Source: Amycolatopsis kentuckyensis (GTDB lineage: Bacteria; Actinomycetota; Actinomycetes; Mycobacteriales; Pseudonocardiaceae). Taken from it: a stretch of 64,000 bases of DNA. This document shows positions 36,702 through 45,297 of this stretch, one piece after another; positions within the stretch are counted from its first letter, which is position 1; every line of letters begins with the position of its first letter. Below the pieces are notes generated by a model, which did no database searches, had not been told where the DNA came from, and worked only from the letters and a program-made list of their open reading frames with translations. The translations under genes were made by a program, and so were the position numbers. The stretch is taken from the NCBI RefSeq assembly GCF_002155975.1, contig NZ_MUMI01000023.1, positions 1-64,000 on the forward strand, read 5' to 3'.

Positions 36702-37423
36702 AGACGTCGCAGAACCGCGACGACCTTGCCGAGCACCGTGGCGTCGTCGCCGGGGATCGGCTCGTACGCCTCGTTGTGCGGCATCAGCCAGATGTGGCCG
36801 CCCTTGCGCTTGAACGTCTTGACCGTGGCCTCGCCGTCGATCATCGCCGCGACGATCTCGCCGTTGTCCGCGTCCGGCTGCTGCCGGACCACGACCCAGT
36901 CGCCGTCGGTGATGGCCGCGTCGATCATCGAGTCACCGGTGACCTTCAGCAGGAACAGCTCGCCCTCGCCGACGATCTCCCGCGGCAGCGGGAACACGTC
37001 CTCGATGGCCTGCTCGGCCAGCACCGGGCCACCGGCGGCGATCCGGCCGACCAGCGGCACGTACGCCGCCTTCGGCATGACCGGCTGCTGGTCCATCTCG
37101 ATGCCCATGGGGTTGTCGTCGGTCGCCGAGAGCACGCCGACCGCGCGCGGGCGGTTCGCGTCCCGGCGCAGGTAGCCCTTGCGCTGCAGCGCGCGCAGCT
37201 GGTGCGAGACCGACGACGTCGAGGTCAGCCCGACCGCCTCGCCGATTTCGCGGACGCTCGGCGGGTAGCCGAACCGGCTCACCCACGAGCGGATCACGTC
37301 GAGCACCTGCTGCTGGCGGACGGTGAGGGTCTCGTCCACGTCGTACACCTCGGGCATGGCGTGCACCTTGCCCGAGCCGCCGGGGGACCCACTGGTCCTG
37401 CCCGCCTTGTTCTCCTTCGCCAC
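36698..37423 (-). CDS. lexA: SOS repressor LexA
   Basis: A 241-residue protein starting at GTG 37423 with GGGAGG seven bases upstream. A later ATG (MPEVYD, residue 23) is possible, but the longer form matches actinobacterial LexA. HTH domain about 32-95 ([33 protein letters not shown]). The self-cleavage site is Ala130-Gly131 (GRIAAGGPV), with catalytic Ser165 (GDSMIDA) and Lys202 (TVKTFKR). RecA filament-stimulated cleavage would derepress the regulon. Two LexA boxes lie upstream, between it and the divergent LysM gene. Confidence 0.96.
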   Translation of the reverse strand: MAKENKAGRTSGSPGGSGKVHAMPEVYDVDETLTVRQQQVLDVIRSWVSRFGYPPSVREIGEAVGLTSTSSVSHQLRALQRKGYLRRDANRPRAVGVLSATDDNPMGIEMDQQPVMPKAAYVPLVGRIAAGGPVLAEQAIEDVFPLPREIVGEGELFLLKVTGDSMIDAAITDGDWVVVRQQPDADNGEIVAAMIDGEATVKTFKRKGGHIWLMPHNEAYEPIPGDDATVLGKVVAVLRRL

Positions 37424-37557
37424 TGCGTCGCCTCCCAGACGTTCGCTGCACGTATCTGCGCGCCGGCCGCCGCCCGCGGGGTGCGGGCAGCCTCGCCGGG
37501 CGGCATCTGCCCGGCAGATGCCCTGGTCACCGACGTTAGCCCCCGGGCACGACGATT

Positions 37558-37573
37558 TCAAACATCTGTTCGA
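37558..37573. promoter_or_regulatory. LexA box 1
   Basis: TCAAACATCTGTTCGA matches the actinobacterial SOS box TCGAAC-N4-GTTCGA at 11 of 12 positions. It lies 135 bases upstream of the lexA start. Confidence 0.8.
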
Positions 37574-37637
37574 TCGACACGCCGTGTCCGCTCGATTTTG
37601 TCGGTGGCAGGTGGTAGACCTTCGCACGGGCGTTCGA

Positions 37638-37653
37638 TAGAACGCCTGTTCGA
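37638..37653. promoter_or_regulatory. LexA box 2
   Basis: TAGAACGCCTGTTCGA matches the SOS box at 11 of 12 positions, 65 bases upstream of the divergent LysM gene. An overlapping CGTTCGA half-site (37631-37637) precedes it. Confidence 0.8.
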
Positions 37654-37717
37654 CCTTGATCCACGGGCCGCCCCCGGTCCGGGAAACGGGCGGACACAGG
37701 GTTTCGAGGAGGTTCGG

Positions 37718-38191
37718 ATGTCCATTCTGGCCGAACGCGGACACGTTCGCCCGGCGACCCCGGTCCCGGCGCCCCTTCGTCCCGTGCGCGTCCTGCGCGG
37801 TCGCCGCGGCGAGGTGCACCGCCCGCCGACGCGCGCGCGGGTCGTGGCGGGCCGGCGCCCGGCCGGGGCACCGTGCGCGGCGCCGCGCCGGGTTTCGGTG
37901 CGGTGGCCCTGGCTCGCCGCACTCGCCGTCGCGAGCTGCCTCATGGTCACCGGATTGGGTCTTCTGGGGAGCGGGGCGTCCGGCGCCCCGGTGCCCGAGC
38001 GGACCGCGACGGTGTCCGTCGGCCAGGGCGACACGCTGGCTTCGCTGGCCGCGCGATTCGCGCCAGACAGTGAGCCTGGCGCGGTTGTCGCCCGGATCAA
38101 GGAACTGAATCGCCTGGACCAGGCCGTTCTCGTGCCCGGGCTGCCGCTCACGGTCCCGGTGGCGGACCCGGCCGCCGTCCCCGCACCCTGA
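37718..38191 (+). CDS. LysM-domain membrane protein, probable SOS cell-division inhibitor
   Basis: A 157-residue protein starting at ATG 37718 with GAGGAGG upstream. The N-terminal 60 residues are Arg/Pro-rich and cytosolic. One TM helix (about 63-85, [21 protein letters not shown]) leads to an extracytoplasmic LysM domain (about 97-148, [16 protein letters not shown] to LVPGLPLTV), which binds peptidoglycan. Position and layout match ChiZ/Rv2719c of mycobacteria and the YneA/DivS type, which are LexA-controlled and delay division after DNA damage. LexA box 2 lies 65 bases upstream. Confidence 0.85.
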   Translation: MSILAERGHVRPATPVPAPLRPVRVLRGRRGEVHRPPTRARVVAGRRPAGAPCAAPRRVSVRWPWLAALAVASCLMVTGLGLLGSGASGAPVPERTATVSVGQGDTLASLAARFAPDSEPGAVVARIKELNRLDQAVLVPGLPLTVPVADPAAVPAP

Positions 38192-38282
38192 TCCGCGCGG
38201 GTCGTCAACCGCACTCACCCGGGCGAGGATCGCGCCCGGCGCGCCGCTTGCGCCCGCACCTCTCGAGTTCTACCCTTCGCCG

Positions 38283-38324
38283 CTATATGTAGTAGTTACA
38301 CCGCTGTAGTTGGTCCACAGGTTG
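38283..38324 (+). promoter_or_regulatory. NrdR-box-like pair upstream of nrdR-nrdJ
   Basis: CTATATGTAG (38283-38292) matches the NrdR core CWATATATWG at 9 of 10. A weaker CCACAGGTTG (38315-38324; 6 of 10) lies 32 bp downstream, close to the three-turn spacing of known NrdR box pairs. A possible -10 TAGACT is at 38328. Self-control of nrdR-nrdJ is expected in the family. Confidence 0.5.
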
Positions 38325-38383
38325 GGGTAGACTGGACAGCAGTTGTCCACAGCTGGTCGGCTTTTACCCACCGGATGTCCACA
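38311..38383 (+). promoter_or_regulatory. Three DnaA-box-like nonamers at 32-bp spacing
   Basis: TGGTCCACA (38311-38319), TTGTCCACA (38343-38351) and ATGTCCACA (38375-38383) face the same way and begin exactly 32 bp apart. The middle one equals the actinobacterial DnaA consensus; the others are one base off. They span the likely promoter and leader of nrdR. Confidence 0.55.
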
Positions 38384-38468
38384 AAACGATCACCAGGTGC
38401 AGGGGTGCATGGTGGCCGCGGGGACGTCGACCGCGGGCAGCCGGCGAGGAGGGGAAGGTGATCGGCGG

Positions 38469-38963
38469 ATGAGGTGCCCGTTCTGCCGGCATGCGGACTC
38501 TCGGGTCGTCGACTCCCGAGAGGTGGATGAAGGCCAGGCGATCCGCAGGCGGCGCTCGTGCGCGTCGTGCGGACGGCGGTTCACGACGTCGGAGACGATG
38601 GTGCTCGCCGTCGTCAAGCGGTCCGGGGTCACCGAACAGTTCAGCCGGGACAAGGTGGTGAGCGGCGTCCGCCGCGCCTGCCAGGGCAGGCCGGTCGACG
38701 ACGACGCGCTGCAGCAGCTCGCGCAGCGCGTGGAGGAGTCGATCCGCTCCGCCGGGCTGGCGGAGATCCCGAGTCACGAGGTCGGCCTGGCCATCCTGGG
38801 CCCGCTGCGTGAGCTCGACGGGGTCGCCTACCTCCGGTTCGCCAGTGTCTACCGCTCCTTCTCCTCGGTCGAGGACTTCGAGAAGGAGATCGCCGACCTG
38901 CGTGAGGCCATGGCGGGTGCTGCTGCCGAGAAGGTCAGCGATCAGCGCGAAGACGGCGACTGA
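38469..38963 (+). CDS. nrdR: Transcriptional regulator NrdR
   Basis: A 164-residue ATP-cone repressor of ribonucleotide reductase genes. The zinc ribbon is [16 protein letters not shown] with [12 protein letters not shown] (four Cys). The ATP cone (about 46-136, [24 protein letters not shown]) senses ATP/dATP. The gene starts 30 bases upstream of nrdJ on the same strand, so the two are co-transcribed. An NrdR-like box lies in the leader. Confidence 0.95.
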   Translation: MRCPFCRHADSRVVDSREVDEGQAIRRRRSCASCGRRFTTSETMVLAVVKRSGVTEQFSRDKVVSGVRRACQGRPVDDDALQQLAQRVEESIRSAGLAEIPSHEVGLAILGPLRELDGVAYLRFASVYRSFSSVEDFEKEIADLREAMAGAAAEKVSDQREDGD

Positions 38964-38993
38964 GCCGTCCCGCTGCGGGAGAGGGTTCAACCG

Positions 38994-41900
38994 ATGACGG
39001 AAACCGTGGGAACGGGGGCCCGCGCGGCCACCGGCAAGAAGGGCAAGGCCGCCGGCGGGCTGAGCGTGCAGCGCGTCTTCACGACCGAGGGGCAGCACCC
39101 GTACGACCAGGTGACCTGGGAACAGCGGGACGTCGTCATGACGAACTGGCGCGACGGCTCGGTCAACTTCGAGCAGCGCGGCGTCGAGTTCCCCGAGTTC
39201 TGGTCGGTCAACGCCACCAACATCGTCACGAGCAAGTACTTCCGCGGCGCCGTCGGCAGCCCGCAGCGCGAGCGCAGCCTCAAGCAGCTCATCGACCGCG
39301 TCGTGCAGACGTACGTCAAGGCCGCGCGCGACCACGGCTACTTCGCCACGCCGCAGGACCTCGAGATCTTCGAGCACGAACTCACCTGGATGCTGCTGCA
39401 CCAGGTCTTCAGCTTCAACTCCCCGGTCTGGTTCAACGTCGGTACGCCGTCGAAGCAGCAGGTCAGCGCCTGCCAGCCGTACGACGCCCTGGTGAGCACT
39501 CCCGGTGGCGCCGTGCCGATCGGCCGCTTCGTCGAGCTGAACGCCGTGGGGGCCAAGGTCTACGACGCGCACGGGCTGACCAAGGTCGTCGCCACCAAGG
39601 CGAACGGGATCAAGGAAGTCCTGCGCGTCACGACGAAGTCGGGCCACGTCCTCGACGTCACGGCCGACCACCTGGTCTGGCGTGCGAGTGCGGGCGGCGG
39701 GAAGTTCGTGCCCGCCGGCGAGCTCCAGGTCGGAGACCAGCTCGAATGGCACCGCCGCAGTGCTTTCGGCGAGGAAGAGATCCGGGACGCCGACATCGCC
39801 GAAGCCGCGCTGGCGGGCTGGTTGCAGTCGGACGGCTTCGTCGGCCAGTACGACGGGACGAACCGCTCGCTGACCATCGAAGCGATGACGGTGAACGACG
39901 CCGAGCTGGCCTGGGTCCGTACGGCGCTCGACCGGGTCTTCCCGGGTGTCCACCGCCACGAACGCGCCGTCGAAACCCAGGACGAGACCCTCGACTGCCG
40001 CCGAACCCGGCTCTACGGCAACGTCCTCGAGAACTTCGTCGAAGCCTGGGGCTTGCGTGCTCGCGGGGTCGAGATGGAGGTGCCGGAGCACCTGTACACG
40101 GCGCCGCTTCCGGTCGTGGCCGCGTACCTGCGGAGCATCTTCCAGGCCGAGGGCTATGTCTCCGCGCGGGAACGGTCCACTTTGGTCGCGCTGGACATGA
40201 TCGGCGAAGACCTGGTCCGTGGTCTCCAGCAGCTGCTGGCCCGGTTCGGCATCTTCGCTCGCGTGGGCCGGAAGAAGGAGAGCCGCCCGAACCGGCACGA
40301 CCTCTGGGGCATCCGGATCCAGAACGCCGGCGACCGGCGGATCTTCGCGGACGAGATCGGCTTCATCGATCCCGTGAAGACCGCGAAGCTGGAGGCTTCG
40401 TTCGAAAAGCCCGGCCTGGCCGCCCACGAGACGAAGCGGCTGGAGATCGCCGCGATCGAAAGCCGCGGCGAGCTGCCGGTCTACGACATCCAGACGGAAT
40501 CCGGCGAGTACCTTTCCGGAAACCTCCGCGTCCACAACTGCTTCATCCTCGCCGTCGACGACACGATGGAGTCGATCCTCAACTGGTACCGCGAGGAGGG
40601 CCTGATCTTCAAGGGCGGCTCCGGCGCCGGGCTGAACCTCTCCCGCATCCGCTCCTCGAAGGAGCTGCTGACCTCCGGCGGCACCGCGTCCGGGCCGGTC
40701 TCGTTCATGCGCGGCGCCGACGCGTCCGCGGGCACCATCAAGTCCGGCGGTGCCACCCGGCGCGCGGCGAAGATGGTCGTCCTCGACGTCGACCACCCCG
40801 ACATCGAAGAGTTCATCCAGACCAAGGCGCGCGAAGAGGAGAAGATCAAGGTCCTCCGCGACGCCGGGTTCGACATGGACCTCTCCGGCGCGGACATCTC
40901 CTCGGTGCAGTACCAGAACGCGAACAACTCGGTCCGCGTGTCCGACGAGTTCATGCAGGCGGTCGAGAACGGCACCGACTTCGGCCTGCGCGCCCGGCTC
41001 ACCGGCGAGGTCATCGACCGCACCGACGCGAAGAAGCTGTTCCGCACCATGGCGCAGGCCGCGTGGGAGTGCGCCGACCCCGGCATCCAGTACGACGGCA
41101 CGATCAACGACTGGCACACCTGCCCGGAGTCGGGCCGGATCACCGCGTCGAACCCGTGCAGCGAGTACATGCACCTCGACAACTCCAGCTGCAACCTGGC
41201 GTCGCTGAACCTGCTGAAGTTCGTCACGCCGGAGGGCACGTTCGACGCGCCGCTGTTCGCGCGCGCCGTCGAATTCATCATCACCGCGATGGACGTCTCG
41301 ATCTGCTTCGCGGACTTCCCGACCGAGCCGATCGCGGACACCACGCGGAAGTTCCGGCAGCTCGGCATCGGCTACGCCAACCTCGGCGCGCTGCTGATGG
41401 CGCTCGGCCACGCGTACGACTCCGACGGCGGCCGCGCGCTCGCGGCGGCGATCACGTCGCTGATGACGGGCGTGTCGTACCGGCGTTCGGCGGAGATGGC
41501 CCAGGTCGTCGGTGCGTACGAGGGCTACGCGCGCAACGCCGAAGCGCACCAGCGCGTGATGCGCAAGCACGCGGCGGCGAACGAGCTCGTCCGCACCTAC
41601 CACTCGAACGACGCCGCGGTCCGCGCGCTGGCGACGGAGGAGTGGAAGAAGGGCATCGACATCGGCGCGAAGCACGGCTGGCGCAACGCGCAGGCGTCGG
41701 TGCTCGCTCCCACCGGCACCATCGGCTTCATGATGGACTGCGACACGACCGGGATCGAGCCGGACTTCTCGCTGGTGAAGTTCAAGAAGCTCGTCGGCGG
41801 CGGCTCGATGCAGATCGTCAACCAGACGGTGCCGCGCGCGCTGGAGGCGCTGGGCTACCCGGGCGAGCAGGTCGAGGCGATCGTCGAGTACGTGGCGCAG

Positions 41901-42881
41901 AACGGCCACGTCGTCGACGCGCCGGGGCTGCGTCCCGAGCACTACGAGGTGTTCGACTGCGCGGTCGGCGAGCGCTCGATCGCGCCGATGGGGCACGTCC
42001 GGATGATGGCCGCGGTGCAGCCGTTCCTGTCCGGCGCGATCTCGAAGACGGTCAACATGCCGGAGTCGGCGACGGTCGAAGAGGTCGAGGAGATCTACTT
42101 CCAGGGCTGGAAGCTCGGCCTGAAGGCCCTCGCGATCTACCGCGACAACTGCAAGGTCGGCCAGCCGCTGTCGACGGCGAAGAAGGAGACAGCGGCCGCG
42201 TCCGCCGAGCCCGAGAAGGTCGTCGAGTACCGCCCGGTGCGCAAGCGCCTGCCGAAGAAGCGCCCGAGCCAGACGGTGTCGTTCACGGTCGGCGGCGCGG
42301 AGGGCTACCTGACGGCGGGCTCGTACCCGGACGACGGCCTCGGCGAGATCTTCGTCAAGCTGGGCAAGCAGGGCTCGACGCTGGCCGGCGTGATGGACGC
42401 GTTCTCGATGTCGATCTCGGTCGGCCTCCAGCACGGCATCCCGCTCGAGTTCTACGTCTCGAAGTTCTCCAACCTGCGCTTCGAGCCGGCCGGCATGACG
42501 GACGACCCGGACATCCGCATCGCGACGAGCGTGATGGACTACCTGTTCCGCAGGCTGGCCCTGGACTACCTGCCGCACGACAAGCGCTCCCAGCTGGGCA
42601 TCCTCTCGGCGGACGAGCGTTCGGCCGAAGTCGAGGCGACGTACGGCAACCCGGGCGTCGACCTGGAGGCGCTGCAGTCCACAGTGGACGCCTCCCCGGA
42701 GCCGCACGCGGACGAGCCGGAGCCCGCCCACCGCGAAGCCCAGACGACGACCGAGCTGATGGAGCTCCGTCTCGGCAAGGCGGCGGACGCCCCCCTCTGC
42801 ATGACGTGCGGAACGAAGATGCGCCCGGCAGGCTCGTGCTACGCCTGTGAAGGCTGCGGCGCCACTTCGGGCTGCAGCTGA
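38994..42881 (+). CDS. nrdJ: Class II (cobalamin-dependent) ribonucleotide reductase NrdJ with intein
   Basis: A 1295-residue precursor; after removal of residues 160-515 the mature enzyme is 939 residues, normal for actinobacterial NrdJ. It reduces ribonucleotides with adenosylcobalamin and needs no oxygen. Visible reductase motifs: FNSPVWFNVGTP (147-158), the SA/CFILAVDDTMESIL junction, GSGAGLNLSRIRS, NPCSEYMHLDNSSCNLASLNL (active-site Cys and Glu region) and APTGTIGFMMDCDTTGIEP. The C terminus has a Cys-rich tail (CMTCGTKM, CYACEGCG) for re-reduction. The intein splits the chain just before the first conserved active-site cysteine, so the enzyme is inactive until splicing. A hairpin terminator follows. 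Confidence 0.96.
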   Translation: MTETVGTGARAATGKKGKAAGGLSVQRVFTTEGQHPYDQVTWEQRDVVMTNWRDGSVNFEQRGVEFPEFWSVNATNIVTSKYFRGAVGSPQRERSLKQLIDRVVQTYVKAARDHGYFATPQDLEIFEHELTWMLLHQVFSFNSPVWFNVGTPSKQQVSACQPYDALVSTPGGAVPIGRFVELNAVGAKVYDAHGLTKVVATKANGIKEVLRVTTKSGHVLDVTADHLVWRASAGGGKFVPAGELQVGDQLEWHRRSAFGEEEIRDADIAEAALAGWLQSDGFVGQYDGTNRSLTIEAMTVNDAELAWVRTALDRVFPGVHRHERAVETQDETLDCRRTRLYGNVLENFVEAWGLRARGVEMEVPEHLYTAPLPVVAAYLRSIFQAEGYVSARERSTLVALDMIGEDLVRGLQQLLARFGIFARVGRKKESRPNRHDLWGIRIQNAGDRRIFADEIGFIDPVKTAKLEASFEKPGLAAHETKRLEIAAIESRGELPVYDIQTESGEYLSGNLRVHNCFILAVDDTMESILNWYREEGLIFKGGSGAGLNLSRIRSSKELLTSGGTASGPVSFMRGADASAGTIKSGGATRRAAKMVVLDVDHPDIEEFIQTKAREEEKIKVLRDAGFDMDLSGADISSVQYQNANNSVRVSDEFMQAVENGTDFGLRARLTGEVIDRTDAKKLFRTMAQAAWECADPGIQYDGTINDWHTCPESGRITASNPCSEYMHLDNSSCNLASLNLLKFVTPEGTFDAPLFARAVEFIITAMDVSICFADFPTEPIADTTRKFRQLGIGYANLGALLMALGHAYDSDGGRALAAAITSLMTGVSYRRSAEMAQVVGAYEGYARNAEAHQRVMRKHAAANELVRTYHSNDAAVRALATEEWKKGIDIGAKHGWRNAQASVLAPTGTIGFMMDCDTTGIEPDFSLVKFKKLVGGGSMQIVNQTVPRALEALGYPGEQVEAIVEYVAQNGHVVDAPGLRPEHYEVFDCAVGERSIAPMGHVRMMAAVQPFLSGAISKTVNMPESATVEEVEEIYFQGWKLGLKALAIYRDNCKVGQPLSTAKKETAAASAEPEKVVEYRPVRKRLPKKRPSQTVSFTVGGAEGYLTAGSYPDDGLGEIFVKLGKQGSTLAGVMDAFSMSISVGLQHGIPLEFYVSKFSNLRFEPAGMTDDPDIRIATSVMDYLFRRLALDYLPHDKRSQLGILSADERSAEVEATYGNPGVDLEALQSTVDASPEPHADEPEPAHREAQTTTELMELRLGKAADAPLCMTCGTKMRPAGSCYACEGCGATSGCS
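39471..40538 (+). other. LAGLIDADG intein within nrdJ
   Basis: A 356-codon in-frame insertion (residues 160-515). Block A begins CQPYDALVSTPGGAVPIG with Cys1. Block B is VLDVTADHLVWR with the TxxH histidine. Block F is PVYDIQTESGEYL. Block G ends RVHN with His514-Asn515, followed by extein Cys516. Two LAGLIDADG-type helices, LAGWLQSDG (273-281) and YLRSIFQAEG (378-387), keep their acidic residues Asp280 and Glu386, so homing endonuclease activity is possible. All splicing residues are present. Confidence 0.95.
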
Positions 42882-42892
42882 CGGTTTCCGGC

Positions 42893-42920
42893 TGAGCCGG
42901 GCGGACGACCGCCCGGCTCA
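42893..42920 (+). terminator. nrdJ terminator
   Basis: TGAGCCGGGCGG-ACGA-CCGCCCGGCTCA is a perfect 12-bp stem with a tetraloop, 11 bases past the nrdJ stop and eight before the convergent monooxygenase stop. Confidence 0.8.
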
Positions 42921-42928
42921 ACCCCCGT

Positions 42929-44449
42929 TCAGCGCGCCAGAACCCGGTCCACCACCCCGGCCAACTCGTCCGGCTGCCCTCGCCAGGCGATGAAGTGGTC
43001 CGGGCGCACCAGCACTCCGCCGCCGCCCGCGATCCCGGTGGTGTGCAGCCAGTCTTCGTCCTCGACGATGTGGATGTCGAAATCGTCCGTGGGCGGCCAT
43101 TCGCCGCCGGGGCCGGTGAGCAGCGTCAGCCGAGCGCCGACCAGGTCCAATGTCGACAAATCGTCGGCCAGCCAGGCGTGGGGGAGCCGCGAACCCGGCG
43201 TCCCGTCGAGCACGAGGTCCTCGGTGGACGGGAGTTCGGGCCGCGCGCCGAGCACCGCCGCCGAGTCGTAGCGGTAGCCGAGGTGGACGACCGGGGCGTT
43301 GACCACCCCGGCCGCGGCGCGGGCGGCCGCCGCCGCGGGGCCCTGCTCCCAGTGCAGGCGTGGATCCTTCAGGCGCAGCAACGCCTGCTCGAGCGCCAGC
43401 GCCGCCACCGGACGGCGTTCGGCTTCGTAGGTGTCCAGCAGCGCCTCGCCCGCCGAGCCGTCGAGGACCGCGGCCAGTTTCCACGCCAGGTTGTGCGCGT
43501 CGGCGATGCCGGTGTTCGCGCCGAACGCGCCGAGCGGCGGGATCGCGTGCGCCGCGTCGCCGGCCAGGAAGACCCGGCCGGCGCGGAAGCGGTCGGCCAG
43601 CAGCCCGCGCACCCGCCACGGCAGCACGCTCAGCACCTCGACCGCCAGGTCCGGATCGCCCACCGCGGCCCGGACCAGCGCGGCGCAGCGCGCCGGCGGG
43701 AAGTCGCCGGGCGACTCGTCGCCGAGGTCGGTGTGGAAGATCCAGTCCTTCTCGGCGTCGACGGTCACCAGCATCCCGGGCGACTCCGGCGTGGTGATCG
43801 TGCAGTTCGCGAAGTGGTGGCCCTTCGTGTACGGCGTCAGGTCGGCGCGGAAGAGGATGTTGAGCAGCGGCTTCCCCAGCGCGCCGGGGCCGGTCGTGCC
43901 GATGCCGAGGGCCGCGCGCAGGGCGCTGCGGCCGCCGTCGGCCGCGATCAGGTAGTCCGCGCGGACCACCTGACGCCCGCCGGGCCCGTCGAGGACCGCG
44001 GTGACGCCGGCGCCGTCCTGCTCGGCCGACACGAGCGTGGTCGAGTAGGCGACGGTGGCTCCGCGCTCCCGCGCGGCGCTCAGGAGCACCGAGTCGAGCC
44101 GGTCCTGCGGGCAGGTGCCGCGCAGCGCGCCCGGGCTGAGCTCGGAGGCGACGACGTTCGGGCTGTTCGGGACCGCGGGCGGCGTGTCGGGCAGGTCCGC
44201 CGTGGTCAGGGTGACGGCGGAGATCTTGCCCAGCGTGGCCGCCCGCCGGACGGCGACCGCCTCGACGTCGCCGGCGATGCCGGCCTGGCGGAAGAACTCC
44301 ATGGTGCGGAAGCCGAGCCCGGTGGCACGCGGGTGCGCGGACGGGCCGGGCTCGCGTTCGACGACGAGCGCCGGAACGCCGTGGTGGGCGAGGAAGAGCG
44401 CGGCGGACAGGCCGACGGTGCCGCCGCCGGCGATCAGGACTCTGGTCAT
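42929..44449 (-). CDS. FAD monooxygenase of the aromatic hydroxylase (RIFMO/PheA-like) type
   Basis: A 506-residue protein from ATG 44449. Rossmann motif LIAGGGTVGLSAALFLAHHG (about 5-24), DG motif LIAADGGRSALR, and VFLAGDAAHAIPPLGAFGANTG. It is longer than the TetX-like copies, with a thioredoxin-fold-like C-terminal domain (about 390-506). This form includes rifampicin monooxygenases and polyketide hydroxylases. It is divergent from a TetR gene with a shared operator and separated from nrdJ by a terminator. The substrate is unknown, and no biosynthetic cluster surrounds it, which favours detoxification. Confidence 0.86.
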   Translation of the reverse strand: MTRVLIAGGGTVGLSAALFLAHHGVPALVVEREPGPSAHPRATGLGFRTMEFFRQAGIAGDVEAVAVRRAATLGKISAVTLTTADLPDTPPAVPNSPNVVASELSPGALRGTCPQDRLDSVLLSAARERGATVAYSTTLVSAEQDGAGVTAVLDGPGGRQVVRADYLIAADGGRSALRAALGIGTTGPGALGKPLLNILFRADLTPYTKGHHFANCTITTPESPGMLVTVDAEKDWIFHTDLGDESPGDFPPARCAALVRAAVGDPDLAVEVLSVLPWRVRGLLADRFRAGRVFLAGDAAHAIPPLGAFGANTGIADAHNLAWKLAAVLDGSAGEALLDTYEAERRPVAALALEQALLRLKDPRLHWEQGPAAAAARAAAGVVNAPVVHLGYRYDSAAVLGARPELPSTEDLVLDGTPGSRLPHAWLADDLSTLDLVGARLTLLTGPGGEWPPTDDFDIHIVEDEDWLHTTGIAGGGGVLVRPDHFIAWRGQPDELAGVVDRVLAR

Positions 44450-44467
44450 GGCCACCCCAGTTGTGGA

Positions 44468-44496
44468 TACGGTGTGCTCGGTACGGATACACCGTA
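44468..44496. promoter_or_regulatory. TetR-type operator of the third monooxygenase pair
   Basis: TACGGTGT (44468-44475) and ACACCGTA (44489-44496) form a perfect 8-bp inverted repeat with a 13-bp spacer, located between divergent start codons. Confidence 0.6.
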
Positions 44497-44537
44497 GCCA
44501 CTGGGGTACGCTGTTCGCAACGGACCGGAGGAAGTGC

Positions 44538-45230
44538 ATGGCCGAAGAGCTGGTGTGGGCGAAGGAGCGGCGCAGCCCGCGGCGTCAGGCCCCGAGCGTC
44601 GAGCAGATCGTGCGGACGGCGATCGCGATCGCCGACGCCGAAGGGCTGCCCGCGGTCTCGATGCGCCGGGTCGCGACGGACCTCGGTTCGGGTACGGCGT
44701 CCCTCTACCGCTACGTCGCGAGCCGCGACGAGCTGCTGGACCTGATGATCGACGAGGTCAAGGGCGCCGAGCACACCGAACTCACCGGCGACTGGCGCGC
44801 CGACCTGACCAGCGTCGCCCACCAGGTCCGGGCGACGCTGCTGCGGCATCCGTGGCTGGGCGAAGCGGTCCCCGGCCGCCCGGCGCTGGGCACGAACTCC
44901 CTGCGCCGTCACGAGGCCGCCCTCGCGGCGGCGGCGCCGTTGAGCGACGACATCACCTTCGTGGCGGCGGCGGTGGACGTGGTGCTGGCGTACGTGTTCG
45001 GCACGGTGACGCAGGAACTGGCGGAGCTGCAGGCCCAGCACCGTTCGGGCATGACGAAGGAGCAGTGGCAGGCGAGCGTGGGGCCGTACATCCGCGACGT
45101 GCTCGCGAGCGGCAAGTACCCGCAGTTCACCCGGCGGGTCGTCGAGGGGGAGGAGTGGAGCGCGGCGGAGGTCTTCGAGTTCGGGCTCGGCTGCGTCCTC
45201 GACGGCGTAGCGGCGCGGGCCCGGCGGTGA
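44538..45230 (+). CDS. TetR-family regulator paired with the third monooxygenase
   Basis: A 230-residue protein starting at ATG 44538 with CGGAGGAAG upstream. HTH about 21-68 (QIVRTAIAIADAEGLPAVSMRRVATDLGSGTASLYRYVASRDELLDLM), then a TetR_C_1-like ligand domain ending LGCVLDGVAARARR. Its HTH is similar to that of the regulator at 16470. Divergent from the aromatic hydroxylase gene; it probably represses both. Confidence 0.87.
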   Translation: MAEELVWAKERRSPRRQAPSVEQIVRTAIAIADAEGLPAVSMRRVATDLGSGTASLYRYVASRDELLDLMIDEVKGAEHTELTGDWRADLTSVAHQVRATLLRHPWLGEAVPGRPALGTNSLRRHEAALAAAAPLSDDITFVAAAVDVVLAYVFGTVTQELAELQAQHRSGMTKEQWQASVGPYIRDVLASGKYPQFTRRVVEGEEWSAAEVFEFGLGCVLDGVAARARR

Positions 45231-45297
45231 ACACAAGCGTGTAACGCCGGCTCCCGGGTCAGCGATCTCACCCGATCGGTGCGGCGATGGGGTGGGC

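Noticed and set aside
38192-38468. Cobalamin riboswitch upstream of the B12-dependent reductase operon
   Set aside because: I looked for the B12-box core and the expected long folded leader and did not see them; NrdR-like and DnaA-like sites explain the region better.
38364-42731. 1455-codon antisense frame across nrdR and nrdJ
   Set aside because: It is a shadow of strong third-position GC bias; both genes are certain on the plus strand.
42929-45230. Third monooxygenase pair as part of an antibiotic biosynthetic cluster
   Set aside because: No polyketide, peptide or terpene synthase genes are near; the TetR-divergent layout fits detoxification better.
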